Of a DNA stretch of 64,000 nucleotides, positions 9,193 to 17,431 are shown piece after piece. The position numbers and the translations under genes are program-made. Source of the DNA: Phocaeicola_A sp045647865 (GTDB lineage Bacteria; Bacteroidota; Bacteroidia; Bacteroidales; Bacteroidaceae). The DNA is taken from the NCBI GenBank assembly GCA_045647865.1, contig JAZRMW010000020.1, positions 38,399 through 102,398 of the forward strand. The letters are read 5' to 3'. Every line of letters starts with the position of its first letter. Within the stretch, counting starts at the first letter, position 1. Under the pieces are notes generated by a model. It had not been told where the DNA came from, made no database searches, and saw nothing but the letters and a program-made list of their open reading frames with translations.

Positions 9193-10533
9193 ATGAAACT
9201 TTGGAATATAGGGACTGGTAACCAACGTTCATTGGCTGTTAAGAAGAATGCTCTTTTATCGTTGTTGATAAAGGGGTGTAGTATCAGCATTTCCCTGTTG
9301 TTGGTCCCTCTTACATTGGATTTTGTGACCGATGAACTGTATGGTGTTTGGCTCACCTTGTCTTCTGTCCTTTTTTGGTTGACCTTCTTTGATGTCGGTT
9401 TCACGTTGGGTTTGAAGAACAAATTGACAGAAGCCATTGCTATGGACGATTGGGAGCGTGGACGTTCCTTGGTGTCCACTACCTATTTTGTGATGGTGGC
9501 ATTGTTCGTTCCTTTGTGCCTGCTGTTGGAACTTATTATTCCCCATGTTGATTGGGCGATGATTCTGAACATAGACGCTTCCTATAATGATGAATTGAAG
9601 CAGGTGTTGCATATTTTGGTGGCCTGTTTCTCTGTACAGATGATTGTCAATGTATTGACTTCCGTAGTTGCAGCTTTTCAGCAAGTCTCCCTCTCTGCAT
9701 CCTTCCCGATGATTGGCAACCTGATTGCACTGCTGCTGATTTGGGGATTGTCCTATGTCTGTCAGTCGTCTCTCTTGTTGCTTTCTTTAGTGATGTCTGT
9801 CTCCCCCGTATTGGTTACGATTATAGCATCCTTTATCTTGTATAATGGTAAGTACAGGAAAGTCTCTCCCTCCATAAAGGCTATCAGATTGGAGTTTGTG
9901 AAAGATTTGTGGGGTCTGGGGGCCAAGTTCTTCCTTATTCAGATACAGGTGTTGATTTTGTACCAATGTACCAATCTCTTGATAACGAACATTTCCGGTC
10001 CGGATCAAGTCACTACGTACAACATCGCATACCGTTATTTGAGTGTGGGCATGATGTTGTATTCCATTCTGTTGTCTCCTCTTTGGCCGGCGTTTACGGA
10101 TGCGTATGTCAAGAAGGATTTTGCCTGGATGAACGGAGTGTATCGCAGAATGTGCAAGATTTATCTGGCTTCTGTGCTCCTATTGCTGCTTATGGTCGTA
10201 TTCTCACCCATTGTTTATGAGATATGGATTGGTAATAAAGTGGAAATACCTTGGGAGATGACGATCGTGGTTGCATTGTATATGGCCATACATTCGTGGG
10301 ACTTGTTGCAAGTGGAATTGGTCAATGGGGTTGGAGCCGTGAAATTGCAGACTTACGTTACGCTGGTGGGATTGTTCCTCCATATTCCCTTGTCTTTTTT
10401 GATAGGTCGCTATGTAGGAGCAATCGGTGTCGTTTGTTCTATGATTCTGATAAACCTTGTTTATGTGTCTTTCTTTACGACACAAGTTCATAAGATTCTC
10501 AATCAAAAGGCGAAAGGTATATGGCTAAAATAA
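9193..10533 (+). CDS. Wzx-type polysaccharide flippase
   Basis: Integral membrane protein of 446 residues with 12 or more hydrophobic segments, of the polysaccharide-transporter branch of the MATE/MOP superfamily. The N-terminal segments (RSLAVKKNALLSLLIKGCSI, then LDFVTDELYGVWLTLSSV) have the G-x-W and Y-G-x-W words usual for O-antigen flippases. It should move undecaprenyl-linked repeat units across the inner membrane before polymerisation. Its end overlaps the next start by 13 bases. Confidence 0.88.
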   Translation: MKLWNIGTGNQRSLAVKKNALLSLLIKGCSISISLLLVPLTLDFVTDELYGVWLTLSSVLFWLTFFDVGFTLGLKNKLTEAIAMDDWERGRSLVSTTYFVMVALFVPLCLLLELIIPHVDWAMILNIDASYNDELKQVLHILVACFSVQMIVNVLTSVVAAFQQVSLSASFPMIGNLIALLLIWGLSYVCQSSLLLLSLVMSVSPVLVTIIASFILYNGKYRKVSPSIKAIRLEFVKDLWGLGAKFFLIQIQVLILYQCTNLLITNISGPDQVTTYNIAYRYLSVGMMLYSILLSPLWPAFTDAYVKKDFAWMNGVYRRMCKIYLASVLLLLLMVVFSPIVYEIWIGNKVEIPWEMTIVVALYMAIHSWDLLQVELVNGVGAVKLQTYVTLVGLFLHIPLSFLIGRYVGAIGVVCSMILINLVYVSFFTTQVHKILNQKAKGIWLK

Positions 10534-11228
10534 AATCCTTTTTCTACAAGTGGTTCGACATCATTGATTATGACCTGCATCTGTTGTACTATCACATCAA
10601 AGTATTCAGCAGATTGGCATTTAGGGGTAAAGGGGCTTATATCGGTTTCCCATCGTTGATAAATAACCCATCCAATGTCTATTTGCATCCCTATTCACGG
10701 TTGCAGGGACATCACATGATTATCAATGATACGGGTAAGTTCATTATGAAAGAGTATGCTGGCGCATCCTTGAATCTGGTAGTTGTCACAGGCAATCATA
10801 CTCCGACTGTGGGTATTCCTCAGTTCCTGTTGGCCCCCTCCCATGTGAATGATTCCGAGAAAGATGTCATTGTGGAAGAGGATGTCTGGATTGGAACAAA
10901 TGTAACCCTGTTGTCGGGAGCACATATCGGTAGAGGAGCCATCGTCGGTGCCAATTCATTGGTCAATTCGGATGTTCCTCCTTATGCCGTTGTCGTTGGT
11001 ACACCGGCTCGGATTATTGGAGTGAAATTCACGGTGCCACAGATACTGGCGCATGAAGAGCGGCTCTATCCCAAGGAGAAACGTTTCTCGCGTGAATATT
11101 TGGAAGAACTCTTTGCCAACCATTATCTGCATAAGAAGGTGTTGGGTACAGATACCCCTCTTACTGAATCACAAGAGATTGCTTTGGAAAAGACCATCTC
11201 ACTATTGAAATTTGAGTATTTGAAATAA
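10521..11228 (+). CDS. Hexapeptide-repeat acetyltransferase
   Basis: A 235-residue protein with a left-handed beta-helix: isoleucine-patch repeats at VIVEEDVWIGTNVTLLSGAHIGRGAIVGANSLV and a VVVGTPARIIG end, as in CatB/WcaF-like O-acetyltransferases. The likely catalytic His is in GNHTPT. The N-terminal 60 residues are rich in aromatic residues (FFYKWFDIIDYDLHLLYYH) and probably touch the membrane. It most likely acetylates a sugar of the repeat unit. Translation is probably coupled to wzx. No promoter is seen in front of it. Confidence 0.83.
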   Translation: MAKIKSFFYKWFDIIDYDLHLLYYHIKVFSRLAFRGKGAYIGFPSLINNPSNVYLHPYSRLQGHHMIINDTGKFIMKEYAGASLNLVVVTGNHTPTVGIPQFLLAPSHVNDSEKDVIVEEDVWIGTNVTLLSGAHIGRGAIVGANSLVNSDVPPYAVVVGTPARIIGVKFTVPQILAHEERLYPKEKRFSREYLEELFANHYLHKKVLGTDTPLTESQEIALEKTISLLKFEYLK

Positions 11229-11282
11229 TCGCGATAGGAGTAAGAAAATTCAAACAGTTTCTGATATTTCTACTTCCTATCG

Positions 11283-11312
11283 TTTGATTGTGGATTATTT
11301 TATATATCTTTG
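11283..11312 (+). promoter_or_regulatory. Internal promoter in the exopolysaccharide arm
   Basis: TTTG at 11283-11286, an 18-base spacer and TATCTTTG at 11305-11312 match the Bacteroidota -33/-7 pattern. The leader to the next gene (11446) would be about 127 bases and contains two small hairpins: GAGAG/CTCTC, followed by GTTTTTG, and ATTGTG/CACAAT with a GGAAA loop. Confidence 0.55.
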
Positions 11313-11445
11313 CAGGCGTTTTAGTCATACTATAGATAAAGAATGGCCTGTATGGACTCTATATATTGGGAAAGAGAGCATTCTCTCCTTGTTTTTGAAT
11401 CGCATATTGTGGGAAACACAATCCAGTATCTGAATTAATCGTTCT

Positions 11446-12204
11446 ATGAAAGATTTGGTTTCCATCATTATGCCGATGTATAACTCTGCCGCGTACGTGG
11501 TAGAGGCCATTCAGTCTGTCCTTGCCCAAACATATACGAATTGGGAACTGATCGTTGTGGATGATTGTTCGAGAGACGATTCTGTAGCCCGTGTCAAGGA
11601 GTTCTGTAGTATAGATTCCCGAATCAGTCTGTTCAAGACCGACAAAGCTTCCGGCTCTCCGACCACTCCGAGAAATGAAGGTGTGAAACATGCCAATGGT
11701 CGTTTCATCGCTTTTTTGGATAGCGATGACATGTGGTTGCCAACGAAACTGGAAGAGCAATTGAAGGTCTTTAAAGAAGCTGAGGGTTCTGTGGCCATCG
11801 TATATTCCGATTACGAAAAGATAACGGAAGGTGGTGAACGTTCCGGTCGTGTTGTCAAGGCTCCTGCGAAAGCAACTTACGTCTCTATGCTCAAAGGTAA
11901 TGTCATCGGAAACCTGACCGGTATCTATGATACTGCAAAGGTTGGTAAAGTCTTTTTCCAACGGATACACCATGAAGACTATGTCATGTGGCTTTCCATC
12001 TTGAAGAAAGATTTCATCGCACGCAATACAGAAACGGTGACTGCTCTCTATCGTGTAAGGAGTGAATCCTTGACTTCGAAGAAGTTTGCGTTGTTGACAT
12101 GGCAGTGGAATATCTATGTCAACGTAGAGAAGACCGGATACCTCCGCGCTATCTATTATTATGCGATTTACGCTTGCAAGGGTTTTTTGAAGAGCTTGAT
12201 TTAA
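11446..12204 (+). CDS. Family 2 glycosyltransferase
   Basis: GT2 of 252 residues with canonical motifs: LVSIIMPMYNSAAYVVEAIQ, VDDCSRDDS, a TPRNEGVKHANG segment and the FLDSDDMW metal-binding motif. The late HHEDYVMWLSIL block is typical of bacterial GT2 enzymes that add hexoses in capsule or LPS outer core. It has its own likely promoter, so it may be expressed apart from the upstream cluster. The acceptor is unknown. Confidence 0.87.
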   Translation: MKDLVSIIMPMYNSAAYVVEAIQSVLAQTYTNWELIVVDDCSRDDSVARVKEFCSIDSRISLFKTDKASGSPTTPRNEGVKHANGRFIAFLDSDDMWLPTKLEEQLKVFKEAEGSVAIVYSDYEKITEGGERSGRVVKAPAKATYVSMLKGNVIGNLTGIYDTAKVGKVFFQRIHHEDYVMWLSILKKDFIARNTETVTALYRVRSESLTSKKFALLTWQWNIYVNVEKTGYLRAIYYYAIYACKGFLKSLI

Positions 12205-12407
12205 AGGATTAAAGCTTTTCATTTTGAGGATCTTCCTCTTCCCTTCTTTTTATATATACTTTGTGTGCTCTTCTTCAGTTGGTGTCAATGCCGCAGGATT
12301 CGCGCATCTTATATAAGTTAGGAGTCTGTTTCAGTCCCGAAACCCGTAATATAGACCGGTGGATGGTGGAGTAATGTTTTACGGTAATCAAGTATAGACG
12401 TACATTT

Positions 12408-13364
12408 ATGAAAAGAATTGTTGGGTTCTGCATTTTGGCTCTCTTGTGTTTGATTGTTCGTTCTCAAATACTTGATGGAAAGAGGGTGCTTTGGTTGGGA
12501 ACGTCTATTCCTGCCGGTTGTACATATCCAAAGAATGCTTGTGCCAATTTGGGAATGGAATGCCTGAATCATGCCATTGGTGAATCCTTTATTGCAGAGC
12601 GGATATTTACTCTGCCGCAGCCGCATTTGGGATACAGCCTCGCTATGTCCGCTGAAGAAAAGGATTCGGCATACCGGCATTTCGTTGAAGAAGGAATGAT
12701 AGATAAGCATCAGTTGGATGTGTGGAAGTTTACCAGTTATGACAATCGGATGACTCCCTATCTGAACGATGTGGATATTGTCATCTTAGACCATGGTTAC
12801 AATGATGCTTTCACTATTAACCATGAATCGGGCATCAAACCTGAGGATATTGATTGGGAGTCAGAAGACAAGAAAACATTTATCGGTGCTTTCAATTTCC
12901 TCTATCGGAAGATTAAGGAGGCGAACCCCAACCTGATTGTCGCTATCGGAGGTTACTTCCAGAATACCTGTACATTCAGCTATACAGTGACGGGAAAGCA
13001 TTTGAGCCAAGTGCTGACCATGATTGCAGAACACTACAATCTGCCATTGCTTGATGCATGGAATTATACGGGTATCAAGGATGGGTATATTCCGGACTCA
13101 AAAAACTATTTTGATGAACTCAATGCTCAATACGGTACAAACTACCACAATTTGTTTCCGAATGAAGACGGAGATATCACATGTTTCCAAAAGTTTTGTC
13201 CCGATGGAGTACATCCTTTTTCTGACCCGACAGGTGAATCTGATCGGATACTTGATGAAGTGTTCACCTATTTACTGGCGGACAAACTTGTGCCGTTAGT
13301 TGTTTCAGAAATAACGGGGGGGGGCTTGTTTAGATACAGAGATTTATACGATTCATGGCTGTAA
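12408..13364 (+). CDS. Secreted SGNH/GDSL-type hydrolase
   Basis: Probably exported (hydrophobic N-terminus MKRIVGFCILALLCLIV), 318 residues. SGNH signatures are present: block I as LGTSIPAG (nucleophile Ser within G-T-S), a DHGYND block III-like segment with Asn, and D-G-V-H-P carrying the catalytic Asp and His. Such proteins act as esterases or acyl-sugar modifiers, and its place at the end of the polysaccharide arm suggests removal or transfer of acyl groups. The C-terminal tail is encoded across a run of nine G residues (13316-13324). One base gained would end the protein right after the run; one lost would extend it. The tail lies beyond the SGNH core, so activity might survive either change. 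Confidence 0.75.
   Translation: MKRIVGFCILALLCLIVRSQILDGKRVLWLGTSIPAGCTYPKNACANLGMECLNHAIGESFIAERIFTLPQPHLGYSLAMSAEEKDSAYRHFVEEGMIDKHQLDVWKFTSYDNRMTPYLNDVDIVILDHGYNDAFTINHESGIKPEDIDWESEDKKTFIGAFNFLYRKIKEANPNLIVAIGGYFQNTCTFSYTVTGKHLSQVLTMIAEHYNLPLLDAWNYTGIKDGYIPDSKNYFDELNAQYGTNYHNLFPNEDGDITCFQKFCPDGVHPFSDPTGESDRILDEVFTYLLADKLVPLVVSEITGGGLFRYRDLYDSWL
13316..13324 (+). repeat. Nine-base poly-G tract inside the SGNH hydrolase gene
   Basis: Nine consecutive G residues lie about 15 codons from the stop. G tracts of this length are prone to slipped-strand change. In the +1 frame a TAG follows within three codons. Confidence 0.9.
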
Positions 13365-13480
13365 ACTCTCTTCTCCAAGAAAAGGACTTAATATCATGAG
13401 AATGTCAGACGGTACTGTCAGGAAATATTGGAAAAGATGATGGCAGGCTCTCTCGCTTTTTGGGGAATTAATCTTTTGTT

Positions 13481-14467
13481 TTAGTTGCTTTGTTCCTTAT
13501 TGTTTTTATCGAATAGAGGTTTGTTGACGGAGTTGCGGACGATGTCATGCAACAATTGCAGTTCCTTCATGTCAAGGGGCGTAACAATATGCTTGGTTGA
13601 ATGGGGTATGGAATCCATCCTTTGGCTGTATATCGGATGAAAGATGGATTGGAACCACGTGCAGGCCAATGCATACTGGCCGATAGGGTGATTGATGTGG
13701 ATGCCGTCGTTCGTAAAATCCGAAGAATCTTTATTGATGAGGCTGTTCCTTAATTCATGGATGACAGTGCCTGATGGAATGACGTATTTGATACCGGTCT
13801 CCTCCAAGGCCATTCCTGTAGTCTGGCAAATGGATTCGTACATCATGGCAGGATTGTAGTTGTATGGCGCAAAGGCTTTAGTCTGGCATAGGGTAGAGTA
13901 GGGCCATGTCATATGCCAGGCAAAAACCACATCCGGATTGGTTGCTGATGATAAGAGGTGCTCTATGAACCGGTTGAGGTAAGGCTGATAATGATTGTAT
14001 AAGCCGGATAGGGCCGAGGCCTGTTGCAAGACGATGATGTCCCAATCGGCATGTTGTATGGCCTCTTCTATCGTTGCATGGGAAGAGAGGGTCTTCCATT
14101 CGTATTCTTCTGACGGTTTCACTTGGAACAAATAGACGGGTGAAGCCTTGCGGAAGAACTGTTCATGGTTCTGAAGGGTAGCTCCTCCGTAGCCGATTTT
14201 TCCTAATGTAATGTGGTTGAGTTCATGAGCCTTGAGCAACTGGGGAAGCAGATCCATACTGTTGTCGGTAAAGCTGTTTCCGATGGCTAAGATTTTTAAA
14301 GAATCAGAGGAGGAAGGCCATTCCGAATTTTCATTATGATTCTTGGCATAAACAGATAATGGGGAGTTGGAAACCCAATCGAACTCCCTTTCGGAACATC
14401 CTGATAGCGTCAGGCATAATGCCATGACGATATGTGAACAGAATATGGATATAGTTGTCCTATACAT
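13481..14467 (-). CDS. DUF4886-type SGNH-like lipoprotein
   Basis: Predicted lipoprotein of 328 residues. From the ATG at 14467 the sequence is MYRTTISIF..., with a hydrophobic stretch and a lipobox ending LSGC. An upstream in-frame ATG at 14500 would place 11 extra residues before the signal. The domain begins with LKILAIGNSFTDNSM (SGNH block I with Ser) and contains DIIVLQQAS, HMTWPY and NDGIHINHPIGQYA, the last carrying the Asp/His pair. This matches DUF4886, a secreted SGNH-like family common in Bacteroidota polysaccharide loci. It is the last gene of the minus arm and faces the plus-arm SGNH gene across 116 bases, so each arm ends in an SGNH-fold enzyme. Confidence 0.78.
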   Translation of the reverse strand: MYRTTISIFCSHIVMALCLTLSGCSEREFDWVSNSPLSVYAKNHNENSEWPSSSDSLKILAIGNSFTDNSMDLLPQLLKAHELNHITLGKIGYGGATLQNHEQFFRKASPVYLFQVKPSEEYEWKTLSSHATIEEAIQHADWDIIVLQQASALSGLYNHYQPYLNRFIEHLLSSATNPDVVFAWHMTWPYSTLCQTKAFAPYNYNPAMMYESICQTTGMALEETGIKYVIPSGTVIHELRNSLINKDSSDFTNDGIHINHPIGQYALACTWFQSIFHPIYSQRMDSIPHSTKHIVTPLDMKELQLLHDIVRNSVNKPLFDKNNKEQSN

Positions 14468-14560
14468 AGCTTTTTTTGATATTGAACAACTTGAATACAA
14501 ACCTTGTTTCTCATTCTGCCAAATATGATAAGAAACAATGGGAATGTCTGTCTTTTTTGC

Positions 14561-15169
14561 TTAGAACTTCTTTCCCGTTACAATGGATGCCATGGTCAGG
14601 AAGATGATCTTGAAGTCGTAGTACAACGAACGGTTGGTCAAGTATTCCAAGTCCATGCGCAGGCGCTCGAGCATCTTTTCCATCGTATCGGTATATCCGT
14701 TGTAGAGAGTGGCAGGAGAGAAAATGCCTGGACGCATCAGATAGACGTATTGGTAATCGGAGTTTTGCTCCATAATCTTCTCTGCAAAGTAGGGACGTTC
14801 GGGACGGGGACCTACGAGTGACATGTCACCGGTGAATATGTTCCACAATTGAGGCAATTCATCCAAGTGGTGGTCACGGAGGAAACGGCCGACCTTGGTC
14901 AGACGGTCATCCTTCTCTTGGCAGAGTTGGGGCACTCCGTTGTCTTCCGATGCTATAATCATGGAGCGGAACTTGTAGATGGTGAAGAGTTTCCCTTTGT
15001 AACCTACACGTTCCTGTGAGAAAATGGGCTTGCCACCATCTTCAATTTTGATGGCTAACCAGATTGCTAAATAGAAGGGGGAGAGAATCACCATTCCGAA
15101 GAATGATGCGATAATATCAATCAATCGCTTTATACAACGCGCCAAAGGCGACATGGCATCTTTATACAT
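14561..15169 (-). CDS. Undecaprenyl-phosphate sugar phosphotransferase (initiating transferase)
   Basis: Bacterial sugar transferase of 202 residues that puts the first sugar-1-phosphate on undecaprenyl phosphate. It shows one N-terminal membrane helix (LIDIIASFFGMVILSPFYLAIW), then the catalytic core: SQERVGYKGKLFTIYKFRSM, LTKVGRFLR, LDELPQLWNIFTGDMSLVGPRPE and a late RPG. It is the short, single-helix form (PglC/WcaJ C-terminal type) without the extra N-terminal membrane domain. It starts MYKDAMSPLARC; the second Met (15154) is equally possible. It supplies the committed first step for the plus-arm transferases. Confidence 0.92.
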   Translation of the reverse strand: MYKDAMSPLARCIKRLIDIIASFFGMVILSPFYLAIWLAIKIEDGGKPIFSQERVGYKGKLFTIYKFRSMIIASEDNGVPQLCQEKDDRLTKVGRFLRDHHLDELPQLWNIFTGDMSLVGPRPERPYFAEKIMEQNSDYQYVYLMRPGIFSPATLYNGYTDTMEKMLERLRMDLEYLTNRSLYYDFKIIFLTMASIVTGKKF

Positions 15170-15252
15170 AATTGTTCTTTTTCCAGTTGGTGTTCTGTTA
15201 TACTCTAATAACTCTTTTTCCTTAATTTTATTATATGGATTCTGCTCTTTTT

Positions 15253-15699
15253 TTAGAATTTTTTGAAGGTTAGTTCACGGTGTGCTGAGCGAAGAATCAT
15301 TTCATCGGCATCCAATTTCCTGACCGCATAACGAGAGGTGGTTCCATCGAGGTAGAAAGGAGCAAGACTCCGGGCTGTACCCATTATACCTTCGTTTTGG
15401 AAAATGCGGAAATTGTGCAGAATCAGTGAGTCACCCGTGTGGATAAAGCGTCCGATATGGGGCATGTATATCTCAGGGCTGTCGTTCCTATACAGCCGTT
15501 TCACGGTGATAAGGTGTTGTTGGACGGAATAATAGACACACTGCTCTTTGACTTGAGTGACTTCGCCATTCTCTGTTAAATCTTCCACTGTACGCAAATG
15601 CCACATGCCGTCAAGGTCACCATTGATGTCAAATTTACCGCATGAGCAGATGAAAACCATCGTACATAGGGTTAGAAGATTGTATATTGTTCTTTTCAT
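15253..15699 (-). CDS. Small lipocalin-like lipoprotein
   Basis: A 148-residue predicted lipoprotein: MKRTIYNLLTLCTMVFICSC gives a lipobox ending C-S-C. The mature part has G-x-W-H-L-R near its start (DLDGMWHLRTVE) and alternating beta strands, a layout seen in lipocalin-like domains of Bacteroidota lipoproteins. No catalytic motif is seen. It lies between the Wzi-like barrel and the initiating transferase, on the same strand, so it probably belongs to the same operon. The exact role is unknown. Confidence 0.65.
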   Translation of the reverse strand: MKRTIYNLLTLCTMVFICSCGKFDINGDLDGMWHLRTVEDLTENGEVTQVKEQCVYYSVQQHLITVKRLYRNDSPEIYMPHIGRFIHTGDSLILHNFRIFQNEGIMGTARSLAPFYLDGTTSRYAVRKLDADEMILRSAHRELTFKKF

Positions 15700-15727
15700 T
15701 TTTCTTTCAGACTGTTTTGTTGAAGAT

Positions 15728-17263
15728 TTAACGGGTGAGTATTCCGCTTTTGCTTATGGTAATCATGCCTCCAAAATTGTTTCCTACGATGGTCTTTCCG
15801 TGGTCGTAAGCGATGGAACCTTGGAGTTTCCAACCTTCCCATTGGGCAGGAGCATACGCAACCTCAAGGAGAGCTGAGGTTTGCTCTTCGGTATCAATCA
15901 GAGGAGTATCGTAGCTTCCCCAATGTTTGCTGTGCGACAGTAAAAGACGGTAGTTGAGTCCTTCCATGGGAGAACCACTGACACCGAAGTGGTGGCTCAT
16001 GACACGGTTGTAGTAAAATTTGAGTTTCCCCTTATTGTTGTAAAAGAAGTTAGTGTGTGTTTTCGTGTTATAGATGGGTGAAAGCAAGAACGGTGAACCC
16101 ATGCTCATGCCCCAATGTTGCCATCCGGGGTAGAGGAGATGGTTGTAGTAGTCATCCTTGGCACTTACCTGATCAGGAATTTCGGGTGTGTGGTCATGAT
16201 AGACGGCTCCCGCTTGATCTTTGCTTCCCATGTATTCGTAGAGGAAAGTATGTACAAAAGGATTTTTCGGGAGGGTCACTTCGAGGCCAACCAGACCATC
16301 TTCCCATCCATATTCGTGAAACATCATGGAGTGATCATCAAACATGTGTTCGTAGTAGGCGCGTATCTTCCAGTCTTCGGGATCATAGGTGAAAGAGAAG
16401 TGCCAGCTTCCGATGTGGTTGCCTGAAGCGTTGGCATAACTTTCTCCATCGGAGGTTTCTCCGTCTGTCGCATCACCTCCCATGGGAATAAGGGCCTCGA
16501 AAAAGTCTTTAAGGCTTGTACCCATCTTGAAATCTTGAGTCTTTATCTCTTCACGTCCCCATGTTACGTTGTAAGCATGTCCGCCGAATTGGGTAGCCAT
16601 TTCCAATGCTCCTTCAAAGTAAAAAGGATTTTTCTTTTCGTTTCCGATTTTTAGGTATCCGGCTTTTACATGGTGAAGGGCATCCAATGTATATCGTTGG
16701 CCGGGGGCTATAAAATCACGTTGCCAATTGTTGTCGGTGTACATACCATAACCGAGGAAACCTTTGATGTGTAACCAGTCGCCTGTACCGGGGATGGTGA
16801 CATATTCGGGGAGTTCAAAACGTACTTGGGGGACGGGGCGTGCATTCGTACCGAAAATGAGTCCTCCGCTACTGAGTAGGGGATTCTTGAATGCAGAAGG
16901 GCGCTCCTTGCTTCCGATGCTCAGTTGCATCCTTTTCCATGCGATGTCATAGTAGGCCTGTTGGACAATGAAGGAAGAGGTATGGTTGTATGCACCAGCC
17001 AGTTCAAGACCGTATCCGTGACGCCAATTGCGGTTGTTATCTTCCTCTAAGGAACGGAAGATTCCGGCTTTCAGATAACCGCTGTTTGTATCTGTTGAAA
17101 ATAGTCCGTGGCGGTTAGCCGTGAACCAAAAGGGTGCGAAGTCATCGCCGTTGCTCCATGCAACACTGCTTTCTACGTTGTAACGGATTCCCTTGTGCAA
17201 GGATTGGCCAAATGCGTTGAAGCCGTACAGCAACAAGGCTATCAGGCATACTGTATATTTCAT
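15728..17263 (-). CDS. Wzi-like capsule assembly outer-membrane protein
   Basis: Outer-membrane beta-barrel of about 511 residues. The signal peptide (KYTVCLIALLLYGFNAFG) is followed by FAPFWFTANRHG, the typical start of Bacteroidota Wzi-family proteins, and by long alternating strands (YLKIGNEKKNPFYFEGALE, FHEYGWEDGLVGLEV). Wzi in enterobacteria helps anchor capsule at the cell surface. I chose the ATG at 17263 rather than 17281 because the promoter -7 box at 17291-17298 would put transcription start at about 17284, leaving almost no leader for the upstream ATG. An AGAGAG stretch precedes 17263. It heads the minus arm. Confidence 0.82.
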   Translation of the reverse strand: MKYTVCLIALLLYGFNAFGQSLHKGIRYNVESSVAWSNGDDFAPFWFTANRHGLFSTDTNSGYLKAGIFRSLEEDNNRNWRHGYGLELAGAYNHTSSFIVQQAYYDIAWKRMQLSIGSKERPSAFKNPLLSSGGLIFGTNARPVPQVRFELPEYVTIPGTGDWLHIKGFLGYGMYTDNNWQRDFIAPGQRYTLDALHHVKAGYLKIGNEKKNPFYFEGALEMATQFGGHAYNVTWGREEIKTQDFKMGTSLKDFFEALIPMGGDATDGETSDGESYANASGNHIGSWHFSFTYDPEDWKIRAYYEHMFDDHSMMFHEYGWEDGLVGLEVTLPKNPFVHTFLYEYMGSKDQAGAVYHDHTPEIPDQVSAKDDYYNHLLYPGWQHWGMSMGSPFLLSPIYNTKTHTNFFYNNKGKLKFYYNRVMSHHFGVSGSPMEGLNYRLLLSHSKHWGSYDTPLIDTEEQTSALLEVAYAPAQWEGWKLQGSIAYDHGKTIVGNNFGGMITISKSGILTR

Positions 17264-17290
17264 ATACTCTCTCTTATTCATAATATCGTG

Positions 17291-17298
17291 CAAAGATA
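17291..17298 (-). promoter_or_regulatory. Promoter of the minus exopolysaccharide arm, -7 box TATCTTTG
   Basis: The complement reads TATCTTTG, an exact TAnnTTTG match pointing at the Wzi-like gene. It helps decide that gene's start. Confidence 0.6.
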
Positions 17299-17328
17299 CG
17301 AATAAGCCTTCAAATATGCACACAAATA

Positions 17329-17406
17329 AGGCACGGATTACATGGATTCCACGGTTTTTCTTTTGACAAAAGTCAAATGTCCGTGTAATCCGCGTAATCC
17401 GTGCCT
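17329..17406. repeat. Dispersed hairpin repeat built on 9-base units (copy 1)
   Basis: The arm at 17329-17354 (starts AGGCACGGATTAC) pairs with 17381-17406 (ends AATCCGTGCCT), giving a stem of about 26 bases with a few mismatches around a 26-base loop. The right arm is a series of 9-base units (CCGTGTAAT, CCGCGTAAT, CCGTGCC). It lies between the pgk stop and the Wzi-like promoter. It may act as the pgk terminator, but its repeat nature is clear from the copies at 23426 and 52935. Confidence 0.8.
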
Positions 17407-17431
17407 GAATATAGATTACTTCTGCGAAGTA

